A DNA stretch of 9,953 nucleotides from Gammaproteobacteria bacterium HGW-Gammaproteobacteria-14 (lineage in GTDB: Bacteria; Pseudomonadota; Gammaproteobacteria; Pseudomonadales; Alcanivoracaceae), in contig PGZG01000057.1 in NCBI GenBank assembly GCA_002840115.1, positions 1-9,953 on the forward strand, given 5' to 3'. Positions 1 to 7,000 of this stretch are shown here, in pieces. The notes beneath the pieces are model-generated. The model was not told the DNA's origin, ran no database searches, and saw nothing but the letters and a program-made list of their open reading frames with translations. A program made the position numbers and the translations under genes. Positions within the stretch are counted from its first letter, which is position 1; the number at the start of each line of letters is the position of its first letter.

Positions 1-223
1 CCGCCTCAACGGCCATTAACGTACGCAACTCATTGCGGCCACGCAGCTGTAACTGCAACGGCTGGAAAGACTGTAGTAGCGGGTTGCGCTGACCACCACG
101 AATAACGGCAGACACCCGCCCCAACTTCACACAAAAAAGGTCCAGAATCAGGCTGCTGTTTCGATAGGGTCGACGATGCAACACCCAACCACGCTGAAAA
201 GACGGGCTCTCAGAGGTCGCCAT
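1..223 (-). CDS. recO: DNA repair protein RecO, N-terminal part (cut by window edge)
   Basis: RecO works with RecF and RecR to load RecA onto SSB-coated single-stranded DNA during recombinational repair. The first 74 codons are visible. They read MATSESPSFQRGW, then the family's N-terminal OB-fold start: VLHRRPYRNSSLILDLF (residues 14-30) and the basic strand VIRGGQRNPLLQSFQPL. The ATG (221-223) lies inside the last codons of era, overlapping it by 14 nt, and there is no good Shine-Dalgarno sequence before it. Translation is therefore probably coupled to termination of era. The zinc or C-terminal helical region lies outside the window. The N-terminal motif and the era-recO order together make the call firm; the exact start is slightly less certain. 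Confidence 0.9.
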   Translation of the reverse strand, partial: MATSESPSFQRGWVLHRRPYRNSSLILDLFCVKLGRVSAVIRGGQRNPLLQSFQPLQLQLRGRNELRTLMAVEA

Positions 224-1157
224 AACCCAGCGAACGCAACGCCCGAACGTCATCAGACCAACCAGAACGCACCTTCACCCACAGGTTAAGCATCACCTTG
301 CGCTCAAGCAGCTGCTCAATATCAAGGCGAGCCTGGGTGCCAATACTTTTGATCCTGTCGCCGGCGCTACCAATGAGAATACGTTTCTGGCCAGGGCGCT
401 CCACCAGAATACAGGCCGCAATATCAGTGAGCTTGGGGCCATCAGTCCACATTTCAATTTCCACTGTGACCTGATGGGGCACTTCGTCGCCAAGCTGGCG
501 CACCACTTTCTCGCGAATAATCTCTGCCACCATAAACCGAACGCTGCGATCGGTAATCTGATCCTCATCGAACCAGAATGGCGCCACCGGCAACCGCTTC
601 ACTAAGGCCTGTTCCAGCTCTTCCAGATTATGACCCTGCAGAGCCGAAACCGGGATTACTTCAACAAAATCGCGACCGGCGCAGAGCCGCTCAATATGCG
701 GCAGCAACACCGCCTTGTCTTCCAGCTTGTCGACCTTATTGATCAACAAAATAATCGGTGTGCCATCATTCGGCAGCATATTCATGGCATGCTCATCGGC
801 GCTGGTCCACTTCACGCCGTCCACCATAAAACACACCACATCCACACCGGCTAAAGCTGACAGCGCCGCCTGATTCATATAACGATTCAGAGCCCGCGTT
901 TCACCGCTATGAATGCCCGGCGTATCGGCAAAGACAATCTGATGGTTATCACGGGTAAGGATGCCGTGGATACGATGGCGTGTTGTTTGCGGTTTGCGCG
1001 AAGTGATGCTGACTTTCTGCCCCAGAAGATGGTTCATCAGGGTCGATTTCCCGACGTTCGGCCGACCAATAATGGCCACTAAACCACAGCGGGTTTCACT
1101 ACCGTCTGGAGTTCCGCCACCCACGTTCTCGTCTCCCACGATGCCGTCACCTGCCAT
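210..1157 (-). CDS. era: GTPase Era, ribosome assembly factor
   Basis: Era is an essential-type GTPase that binds the 3' end of 16S rRNA and helps 30S subunit maturation at the inner face of the membrane. With the ATG at 1157 it has 315 residues. The G1 loop GRPNVGKS is at 31-38, switch region KPQTTRH at 55-61, G3 DTPG at 78-81, G4 NKVD at 140-143 and G5 SAL at 171-173. The C-terminal KH domain has a GxxG-type loop (GSAGDRIKSIG, about 263-273) and ends in the typical LRSLGYGDL. I chose this ATG because GGAG lies 7 nt upstream and it overlaps the rnc stop by 11 nt. It leaves a Gly/Asp-rich leader about 17 residues longer than in E. coli Era. A GTG at 1124, also preceded by GGAG, would give 304 residues and is a real alternative. 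Reading further upstream to 1298 would only add antisense-of-frame rnc sequence. Confidence 0.96.
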   Translation of the reverse strand: MAGDGIVGDENVGGGTPDGSETRCGLVAIIGRPNVGKSTLMNHLLGQKVSITSRKPQTTRHRIHGILTRDNHQIVFADTPGIHSGETRALNRYMNQAALSALAGVDVVCFMVDGVKWTSADEHAMNMLPNDGTPIILLINKVDKLEDKAVLLPHIERLCAGRDFVEVIPVSALQGHNLEELEQALVKRLPVAPFWFDEDQITDRSVRFMVAEIIREKVVRQLGDEVPHQVTVEIEMWTDGPKLTDIAACILVERPGQKRILIGSAGDRIKSIGTQARLDIEQLLERKVMLNLWVKVRSGWSDDVRALRSLGYGDL

Positions 1158-1836
1158 GCTGTTGCTCCAGCCATGCCATTGCCGCCATTGCCGCACCCTG
1201 CTCCGCCTTTCGACGACTGCTACCACTGGCATTAAATAGCTGTTCATAGGCGTCGAGGCGACACTCGACATCAAAGGTTTGTTTGGGCGCCTGACCATGC
1301 ACCGCCACTACAGTGTACTCCGGCAACACCATCTGTCGGCCCTGCAACCATTCCTGCAAAGCAGTTTTTGGATCCTTATCTGCGGACTCCGGAGAGACTC
1401 GGTCAAGACGACCACCGAACCAGGTCAGCACTCGATCTCTGCAGGCCTGCTCCCCTGCATCCAGATGGATAGCTCCGATCAATGCCTCCAAAGCATCCGC
1501 CAGAATGGACTCTCGGCGAAAGCCTCCACTTTTTAACTCGCCACCACCAAGAGCAAGACAATCACCCAGCTCAAGCTCCCGGGCCAGTTCAGCCAGCGTC
1601 TGACCACGCACTAATGAGGCACGCATACGGGTCAACTGACCTTCACTGGCCTCAGGGTGACGATGATAAATTTCCGCAGAAATAATCTGGCTCAGAAGTG
1701 CATCGCCAAGGAACTCCAGACGCTCGTTGTTCTGCCTACGACTGGCACTACGGTGTGTCAGTGCCAAACCGAGCAGGCTCTGATCCGAAAAGCAATGACC
1801 CAAGCGGGACTGAAGCCGATTCAAATCCGCCGTCAC
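1147..1836 (-). CDS. rnc: Ribonuclease III
   Basis: RNase III cleaves double-stranded RNA, including the 30S rRNA precursor and structured mRNAs. The 229-residue protein has the normal length. The family signature NERLEFLGDAL is at 37-47, with metal-binding or catalytic acidic residues E38, D45, E65, D114 and E117 all present. The double-stranded-RNA-binding domain spans about 155-226, with KTALQEWLQ at its start and the RNA-contacting SGSSRRKAEQGAA at 204-216. The start is a GTG at 1836 that shares GTGA with the stop of the upstream DUF4845 gene (4-nt overlap), which suggests re-initiation. Its N terminus (TADLNRLQSRLG) aligns well with the E. coli enzyme, supporting this start. The 3' end overlaps era by 11 nt. 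Confidence 0.97.
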   Translation of the reverse strand: MTADLNRLQSRLGHCFSDQSLLGLALTHRSASRRQNNERLEFLGDALLSQIISAEIYHRHPEASEGQLTRMRASLVRGQTLAELARELELGDCLALGGGELKSGGFRRESILADALEALIGAIHLDAGEQACRDRVLTWFGGRLDRVSPESADKDPKTALQEWLQGRQMVLPEYTVVAVHGQAPKQTFDVECRLDAYEQLFNASGSSRRKAEQGAAMAAMAWLEQQHGR

Positions 1837-2264
1837 TGGCGCCCATCTTTGGAGAAATCTTCCCCAAAAGTCATCACCAAGTCGAGATTGCCAAACAGGT
1901 TCTCGCGCACCTCATAGTCGATACTCAGGGTGACCCGATTGCCGGCCTTGGTAACCAGCACATCACTAGCACGAATAGCCGTGACATTATTGATATCGAA
2001 TCGTCGACCAATATCTCCTTGTATTTCGCTTTCGGACTTCATTCCGACTCTTGGGTCCTGCAGAACACCGCCCACAAGCCCCTTGATAGTGTTGTATTCA
2101 AGATAGGCGGGCACCATCTTTACCCCGGCAGAGCCAAATACCATCACCACGATCAGGATAATCAGCCAGCCTGTCATGGAAATACCGCGCATACGGGATG
2201 GCAACGCTGTCATTTCTCGCACAGACGTTGCTGACATGGTTGTTCTCGACGTTATTGTTCTCAT
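1833..2264 (-). CDS. DUF4845-type single-pass membrane protein, function unknown
   Basis: A 143-residue protein of unknown function. Residues 1-30 are Arg/Thr/Met-rich and probably cytoplasmic. One hydrophobic segment runs from about 31 to 49 (MTGWLIILIVVMVFGSAGV) and is followed by KMVPAYLEYNTIKGLV, which I recognise as the DUF4845 family pattern. Residues 65-143 are a soluble, mixed-charge domain, probably periplasmic if the positive-inside rule holds. Genes of this family commonly sit between lepB and rnc in gammaproteobacteria, as here. The ATG at 2264 shares ATGA with the lepB stop and has GGAG 8 nt upstream. Internal Met codons at residues 10, 18, 25 and 30 are less likely starts. Its link to signal peptidase or RNase III is positional only. 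Confidence 0.85.
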   Translation of the reverse strand: MRTITSRTTMSATSVREMTALPSRMRGISMTGWLIILIVVMVFGSAGVKMVPAYLEYNTIKGLVGGVLQDPRVGMKSESEIQGDIGRRFDINNVTAIRASDVLVTKAGNRVTLSIDYEVRENLFGNLDLVMTFGEDFSKDGRQ

Positions 2265-3058
2265 TGTGCCGTCTCCTCTTTATCGATCGCCCCGTTTCGG
2301 GAAAAATCAGGTAGCGAAAACAAAGATTTCCAGTGCATCCAGATCAGCACAGCCTTGCCCGCGACATGGCTCTCCGGGACAAAGCCCCAGAACCGGCTAT
2401 CCTGACTGTTGTCCCGATTGTCGCCGATTACGAAGTAACTGTCCTGCGGAACTCGCCACTCGCCATCCGGGGCTCGACGCATCATTTGGCCTGTATAGGG
2501 GTTCATTACCCACTCATGGCGCATGGTGTAACGATGGTCATTCAGGGCCTCAACGAACACCGCCTCCTGACGTACCGCGCTGCCTGCACGGGCCTTGAGC
2601 TCGCGCTCCACCGGCTGACCATTGAGGAAAAGCTCGCCATCCCGAACCACCACATGGTCACCCGGCAATCCAATGACCCGCTTGATATAGTTTTTGGAGG
2701 TGTCCTCCGGATAGCGGAACACCATCACATCTCCGCGCTCAGGAGAGCCTGTATCCAAAATCCGGGTGTGGCTGACCGGCAAGCGAACACCATAGGCAAA
2801 CTTGTTGACCAGAATAAAGTCGTGTACCTGCAGGGTGGGTAACATGGATCCAGAAGGAATCGTGAAGGGCTCAAACAAAAAAGAACGCACCACCAGCACC
2901 ACAGCAAACACCGGTAGCATGGAGTTAGAGAACTCCACAGCCTCTCGCACCGCCGACGGTCGACCGTCCTGTCTCAACTTCAAGCGCCAATCCGCCAGCC
3001 AGATCACCGTGCTGATCAGCACCAGCAAGGTCAACCAGAACCCGATATCAATATCCAT
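2261..3058 (-). CDS. lepB: Signal peptidase I (leader peptidase)
   Basis: This enzyme removes signal peptides from Sec- and Tat-exported proteins at the periplasmic face of the inner membrane, using a Ser/Lys dyad. The 265-residue protein starts with a membrane segment at about 5-24, then a cytoplasmic basic stretch, then a second membrane segment at about 46-62. Box B IPSGSMLPTL gives the nucleophile Ser71. Box D YIKRVIGLPGD gives the general base Lys126. Box E GDNRDNSQDSRFWG is at 212-225. It is somewhat shorter than E. coli LepB (324 residues as I recall), as is usual for the Pseudomonas type. It follows lepA after 58 bp with no obvious terminator, so it is probably co-transcribed. It overlaps the next gene by 4 nt. 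The mucD, mucB and other exported precursors encoded nearby are the kind of protein it or signal peptidase II would process. Confidence 0.97.
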   Translation of the reverse strand: MDIDIGFWLTLLVLISTVIWLADWRLKLRQDGRPSAVREAVEFSNSMLPVFAVVLVVRSFLFEPFTIPSGSMLPTLQVHDFILVNKFAYGVRLPVSHTRILDTGSPERGDVMVFRYPEDTSKNYIKRVIGLPGDHVVVRDGELFLNGQPVERELKARAGSAVRQEAVFVEALNDHRYTMRHEWVMNPYTGQMMRRAPDGEWRVPQDSYFVIGDNRDNSQDSRFWGFVPESHVAGKAVLIWMHWKSLFSLPDFSRNGAIDKEETAQ

Positions 3059-3116
3059 TCACTATCCCGTCTTCTTGTATGTTTTGCTGATTACGCACAA
3101 TTAAGCCATACACCGA

Positions 3117-4913
3117 TCAGTCAACCTTGAGCACCGCCAAAAACGCAGACTGAGGAATCTCCACGTTGCCTACCTGCTTCATGCGCTTCTTGCCTTCTTT
3201 TTGCTTCTCCAGCAGCTTTTTCTTTCGTGATACATCGCCGCCATAGCATTTAGCCAATACGTTTTTGCGCAACGCTTTCACTGTCTGACGAGCAATTACC
3301 TTACTGCCGATAGCGGCCTGAATCGCAACGTCAAACATCTGCCGGGGCACCAGCTCTTTCATCTTTTCCGTGAGAATACGACCCCGATAAAGCGCCTGGT
3401 CGGCATGGCAAATCATCGCCAGCGCATCCACCTTCTCACCATTAATCAGTACATCCACCCGCACTAGGCGCGCTGGTTCGAACCGATCAAAGGCATAATC
3501 AAGGGACGCATAACCCCGGCTACTGGATTTCAGCCGGTCGAAAAAATCAAGCACCACTTCCGCCAACGGAATGTCATAGGTGAGCTGCACTTGTTTGCCC
3601 ATGTATTGCATATTTTTCTGAACACCGCGACGCTCAATACACAGGGTAATTACGTTACCCACATAATCCTGCGGCACCAGAATATTGACCCGCGCAATCG
3701 GCTCGCGGAACTCCATTACCTTATTGGTTTCTGGAAGTTTCGAGGGGTTATCCACATACAGAGTGGAGCCATCATTGAGCTCCAGCTCATAAACCACCGT
3801 CGGCGCAGTGGTAATCAGATCAAGGTCATACTCTCGCTCAAGCCGCTCCTGAATAATTTCCATATGCAGCATGCCGAGGAAGCCCACTCGGAAACCGAAG
3901 CCAAGGGCATCAGAGGTTTCCGGCTCATAAAACAAGGAGGCATCGTTCAGCGACAGCTTGGCTAACGCATCGCGGAAATCTTCATATACATCAGCATTTA
4001 CCGGGAACATACCGGCATACACCTGCGGTTTGACCTTTTTGAAACCTGGCAGCGCAGGCACATTAGGTGTTTTTGCGTGGGTCAGGGTATCGCCTACTGG
4101 GGCACCATGAATATCCTTGATACTGGCCGAAATCCAACCCACCTCACCGGCCTCCAGCGCCGCTCGTTCGGTACGCTTCGGGGTGAACACACCCACCGCA
4201 TCCACCACATGGGTCTGACCGGTGGATTTCACCAGAATTTTTTCACCCTTTTTCAGGCGCCCCTCGGTCACACGCACCAACGAGATCACGCCCAGGTAGT
4301 TATCAAACCAGGAGTCAATAATCAGGGCTTGCAGGTTAGCATCCCGATTACCCTTCGGCGCCGGGATACGCTCAACCAGCTGCTCCAGAAGGTCGTCAAT
4401 GCCAATACCTGTTTTGGCACTGACTCGACAGGCATCCGTTGCATCCAGCCCAATAATTTCCTGGATCTCCTCGATAACCCGTTCTGGCTCCGCCTGTGGC
4501 AAATCAATCTTGTTCAGTACCGGCAGAACCTCAAGGTCCTGCTCAATGGCGGTATAGCAGTTCGCCACCGACTGGGCTTCAACGCCCTGAGCAGCATCCA
4601 CCACCAACAGCGCTCCCTCACAGGCCGACAGCGAGCGGGATACCTCGTAGGAAAAGTCCACATGCCCGGGCGTATCAATAAAATTCAGCTGATAGCTTTC
4701 CCCGTTGCGGGCCTTGTACATCAAGGTAACGCTTTGCGCCTTGATGGTAATGCCCCGCTCGCGCTCGATGTCCATGGAGTCGAGCACCTGCGCGGACATT
4801 TCACGCTGGGTCAAACCACCGCAAAGCTGAATAAAGCGGTCAGCGAGGGTGGACTTGCCGTGGTCAATATGGGCGATGATGGAGAAATTGCGAATATGGC
4901 TGATGTCGGTCAC
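3117..4913 (-). CDS. lepA: Elongation factor 4 (LepA), ribosome-associated GTPase
   Basis: LepA/EF4 is a translational GTPase related to EF-G. It has been linked to ribosome back-translocation and to 30S biogenesis or initiation. The 598-residue length matches the family. G-domain motifs are AHIDHGKS (14-21), RERGITI (51-57), DTPGH (80-84) and NKID (134-137). The C-terminal domain ends with the basic EF4-specific tail and KVD. The start is a GTG at 4913; an in-frame TAG four codons upstream (4923-4925) excludes any earlier start, and the protein then begins MTDISHIRNFSIIAHIDHG like other LepA proteins. No Shine-Dalgarno sequence precedes this GTG; the leader is pyrimidine-rich instead. A likely promoter lies 30-65 bp upstream, so lepA may head its own unit with lepB and the genes that follow. 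Confidence 0.97.
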   Translation of the reverse strand: MTDISHIRNFSIIAHIDHGKSTLADRFIQLCGGLTQREMSAQVLDSMDIERERGITIKAQSVTLMYKARNGESYQLNFIDTPGHVDFSYEVSRSLSACEGALLVVDAAQGVEAQSVANCYTAIEQDLEVLPVLNKIDLPQAEPERVIEEIQEIIGLDATDACRVSAKTGIGIDDLLEQLVERIPAPKGNRDANLQALIIDSWFDNYLGVISLVRVTEGRLKKGEKILVKSTGQTHVVDAVGVFTPKRTERAALEAGEVGWISASIKDIHGAPVGDTLTHAKTPNVPALPGFKKVKPQVYAGMFPVNADVYEDFRDALAKLSLNDASLFYEPETSDALGFGFRVGFLGMLHMEIIQERLEREYDLDLITTAPTVVYELELNDGSTLYVDNPSKLPETNKVMEFREPIARVNILVPQDYVGNVITLCIERRGVQKNMQYMGKQVQLTYDIPLAEVVLDFFDRLKSSSRGYASLDYAFDRFEPARLVRVDVLINGEKVDALAMICHADQALYRGRILTEKMKELVPRQMFDVAIQAAIGSKVIARQTVKALRKNVLAKCYGGDVSRKKKLLEKQKEGKKRMKQVGNVEIPQSAFLAVLKVD

Positions 4914-4947
4914 AAGGCAAAGCTACCAGACGAAAGAATGGGGGCCG

Positions 4948-4977
4948 ATTCTAGCGGATTTGCCCGGTGTCTGTCGC
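4948..4977 (-). promoter_or_regulatory. Probable sigma-70 promoter for lepA
   Basis: On the - strand a -10 hexamer TAGAAT (4953-4948, 5/6 to consensus) in the context GCTAGAATCGGCCC is preceded, after 18 bp, by GCGACA (4977-4972, 4/6 to TTGACA). The predicted transcription start is near 4941. That leaves a leader of about 28 nt before the lepA GTG. The assignment is by eye from motif match and position. Confidence 0.5.
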
Positions 4978-5028
4978 CCCGGATAAGCGTCCACAACTTT
5001 TGAAACCTTGCAGCAGAAGGCCGCCAAG

Positions 5029-5057
5029 GACGGAGCACAGATCCTTTGTGCCCCGTC
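5029..5057 (-). other. Strong hairpin between mucD and lepA, no U-tract
   Basis: Read on the - strand, GACGGGGCACA and TGTGCTCCGTC form an 11-bp stem with a single G-U wobble, closed by a 7-nt loop. It starts 28 nt after the mucD stop. Neither strand has a run of T after it, so it is not a classic Rho-independent terminator. It could protect the mucD mRNA 3' end, pause polymerase or partly separate the mucABCD transcript from lepA. The rest of 4914-5085 holds the lepA promoter and nothing else I can identify. Confidence 0.6.
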
Positions 5058-5085
5058 ACCGCGTAAGCCAACGGCTGGCGCCGTA

Positions 5086-6456
5086 TTACTCCCCTCCCAG
5101 CCGCAAGGCGAGAAAACGGGGGCTACCCTCACGCTGAATCAGCACTGGCACTACTCCGTTGTCAGGCAATGATTTCACCACTGATTGCAGCGTAGCGGGC
5201 GCATCGATGGGCTTGCCATTCAGGGAGACCAAAACATCACCGGGGCGAATCCCGGCCTGGGCTGCAGGACCATCAATCACCTCTTGAATACGGACACCCT
5301 GAGCAATCTTGAGGCTTGCCAGTTCTTCCGCTCCCAGAGACTCCACTCGCAGCCCGAGGGACATATCCGCCTCAGCCTTTGGTGCGACCGCATTCCGCAG
5401 CGCGCCATCAAGATCCTCCGGCAACTCACCAACGGTGAGCTTGAGGGTGCGGCGCTTACCATCACGCATCACCACCGCATCCGCCTTGGTTCCCGGTGGC
5501 AGCACACCAACCACCTGAGGTAGCTGGCCGGAGGGACCAATATCACGGCCATTAAAGCGCACAACCACGTCGCCCACCTGAATACCCGCCTGCTCCGCCG
5601 GTGACCCTGGTAGTACCTGGCTGACCAGTGCTCCGGCAGGCTTATCCAAACCAAACGACTGTGCCAGCTCGCGGTCCACCGGCTGAATCAGAACGCCCAG
5701 CCAACCACGGCTGACCTTGCCGCTTTCTTTCAGCTGAGCCACCACGTCCATGGCCATATCAATGGGGATGGCAAAGGAGAGCCCCATAAATCCGCCACTA
5801 CGACTCACGATCTGAGAATTGATACCCACCACTTCTCCCTTCAGGTTAAACAGCGGGCCACCGCTATTACCCGGATTAATCGCAACATCCGTCTGGATAA
5901 AGGGCACATAGTTTTCACTGGGAAGATTACAACCCTTGGCACTGACAATCCCCGCCGTTACGGTACTGTCAAAACCAAACGGCGCACCAATGGCCAATAC
6001 CCACTCACCTACCTTGAGTTTTTCTGAGGAGCCGATCTTGACGGTCGGCAGCTTCCGGCCGTCGACCTTGAGCAGCGCCATATCACTACGGGGGTCACTG
6101 CCCACCAACTCTGCATCTTTCTCGCTACCATCCTGCATGCGAACAATAATACGATCCGCATTAGCAACCACATGATGATTCGTGAGAATAAAACCATCGG
6201 AAGAAATCAGAAAACCGGAACCCACCGACTCACCCTCAGGCGATGGCGAGCGAAACAAATCATCCATGCCATCGAAAAAGCGCCGAAACATTTCCGGAAC
6301 TTGCTGCTGGCTGGCCGCTGATCGTTTTTGTTCAGCACTGATATTCACTACCGCCGGTGCGTTTGCTTCCACCAAGGCGGTAAAATCAGGCAGTGTACTG
6401 GCCTGCGGCTGGCAGCCCGCAATAAGGTAAAGAACCACAAACAAAACAACGCGCAT
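5086..6456 (-). CDS. mucD: DegP/DegQ-family periplasmic serine protease MucD, predicted lipoprotein
   Basis: MucD degrades misfolded periplasmic proteins and dampens AlgU signalling. With the ATG at 6456 the protein has 456 residues. The catalytic triad is His95 (in TNHHVV), Asp125 (DPRSDMALL) and Ser198 (GNSGGP). Two PDZ domains follow at about 249-341 and 366-451. The N terminus MRVVLFVVLYLIAGC is a short signal peptide ending in a lipobox (I-A-G-C, Cys15), followed by Gln rather than Asp, which would favour outer-membrane sorting. MucD proteins I recall have ordinary signal peptides, so lipidation would be a variation. Residue 176, in GIVSAKGC, is Cys where DegP/DegS and Pseudomonas MucD have Arg. 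The ATG at 6456 was chosen over those at 6483 and 6474 because AGGGGGA lies 5 nt before it and the extra residues would disrupt the signal peptide. DegQ-like naming is equally possible. Confidence 0.93.
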   Translation of the reverse strand: MRVVLFVVLYLIAGCQPQASTLPDFTALVEANAPAVVNISAEQKRSAASQQQVPEMFRRFFDGMDDLFRSPSPEGESVGSGFLISSDGFILTNHHVVANADRIIVRMQDGSEKDAELVGSDPRSDMALLKVDGRKLPTVKIGSSEKLKVGEWVLAIGAPFGFDSTVTAGIVSAKGCNLPSENYVPFIQTDVAINPGNSGGPLFNLKGEVVGINSQIVSRSGGFMGLSFAIPIDMAMDVVAQLKESGKVSRGWLGVLIQPVDRELAQSFGLDKPAGALVSQVLPGSPAEQAGIQVGDVVVRFNGRDIGPSGQLPQVVGVLPPGTKADAVVMRDGKRRTLKLTVGELPEDLDGALRNAVAPKAEADMSLGLRVESLGAEELASLKIAQGVRIQEVIDGPAAQAGIRPGDVLVSLNGKPIDAPATLQSVVKSLPDNGVVPVLIQREGSPRFLALRLGGE

Positions 6457-6461
6457 GAAAA

Positions 6462-6468
6462 TCCCCCT
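6462..6468 (-). promoter_or_regulatory. Ribosome binding site that fixes the mucD start
   Basis: AGGGGGA on the - strand ends 5 nt before the ATG at 6456. The upstream in-frame ATG codons at 6474 and 6483 lie before this site and lack a comparable one, so translation should start at 6456. Confidence 0.75.
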
Positions 6469-6547
6469 CTGCATTAACAGCAATCAAACGAGTCGTCAGT
6501 CAGGCGAGGTTCAGAGCTGAGCAAAAGACGCCTGCTGAACGATAATG

Positions 6548-7000
6548 TCAGGAAGTGGCGATATCAGGGCACTCTGTACGCAGCACTCTGGGGTGCATCG
6601 CAGGATCCCGTTGGTGACGAACACTGTACCAGCGGTTTAGTAAAAAACCGACCAAAAGACCTGCCACACCACCAATGGCAGAGCCATCCACCTGCTTCAA
6701 GTCTAATGAAGCTCCGATCAAGGCGCCGCCAAGCAATAGTAACAAAGGCAGCAGGTAAACCATTACAGCACCACGCATCAACAAACCTTCAGGCACACCC
6801 AGCACCACCTGATCGCCTACCTGTAGTGACTGGTCTGCCAGTGCGCGAACGTTAGCGCGGGCGCCGGCACGCTCACCATCCAGCATGGCATGCCCGCAGC
6901 CCTTGCGAGCCGCGCAACTTTGACAGGCCGTGCTGCGCACCGTTTCTACCCAGACAGCGCCAGGCTCTACGGCAACAACGCGACCACGCTCCTCAATCAT
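6548..7000 (-). CDS. mucC: RseC/MucC family inner-membrane protein with N-terminal Cys cluster
   Basis: RseC/MucC proteins are encoded with sigma-E-type operons and modulate the stress response; in other bacteria relatives are linked to electron-transfer (Rsx/Rnf-like) systems. The 150-residue protein starts MIEERGRVVAVE and has the family cluster CQSCAARKGCG with Cys26, Cys29 and Cys35, matching the spacing in E. coli RseC. Two membrane segments follow at about 78-98 and 107-123. A short hydrophilic tail to residue 150 contains one further Cys (144). The ATG at 7000 overlaps the mucB stop by 8 nt. The Cys spacing could bind a metal or Fe-S centre, but that is inference. A gap of 91 bp separates it from mucD, with no terminator seen. 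Confidence 0.92.
   Translation of the reverse strand: MIEERGRVVAVEPGAVWVETVRSTACQSCAARKGCGHAMLDGERAGARANVRALADQSLQVGDQVVLGVPEGLLMRGAVMVYLLPLLLLLGGALIGASLDLKQVDGSAIGGVAGLLVGFLLNRWYSVRHQRDPAMHPRVLRTECPDIATS

Noticed and set aside
1158..1298. 47-codon upstream extension of era
   Set aside because: It overlaps the RNase III dsRNA-binding domain in another frame, and its Arg/Pro/Ser-rich content does not resemble Era.
1698..2234. 178-codon open frame on the + strand
   Set aside because: It is antisense to rnc and the DUF4845 gene, with no recognisable domain.
3059..3116. lepA-lepB gap searched for terminator or promoter
   Set aside because: The 58 bp show no stable hairpin with a U run and no convincing promoter pair.
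4077..5003. 308-codon open frame on the + strand
   Set aside because: It lies almost wholly antisense to lepA, whose protein is conserved throughout. The translation shows no recognisable motif and is His/Gly/Gln-rich as expected from a shadow frame.
6297..6302. Exact GAACTT on the + strand, a sigma-E -35 match
   Set aside because: It is inside mucD on the opposite strand and lacks a TCTGA-like -10 at 16-17 bp.
6457..6483. Nine-residue upstream extension of mucD
   Set aside because: Its ATG codons lie before the strong AGGGGGA site, and it would put extra residues in front of a complete signal peptide.
6457..6547. Possible mucD promoter (GAACCT or CTGACG with GTTAAT)
   Set aside because: The -35-like and -10-like pieces do not fit together with acceptable spacing, so I did not list a promoter in this 91-bp gap.
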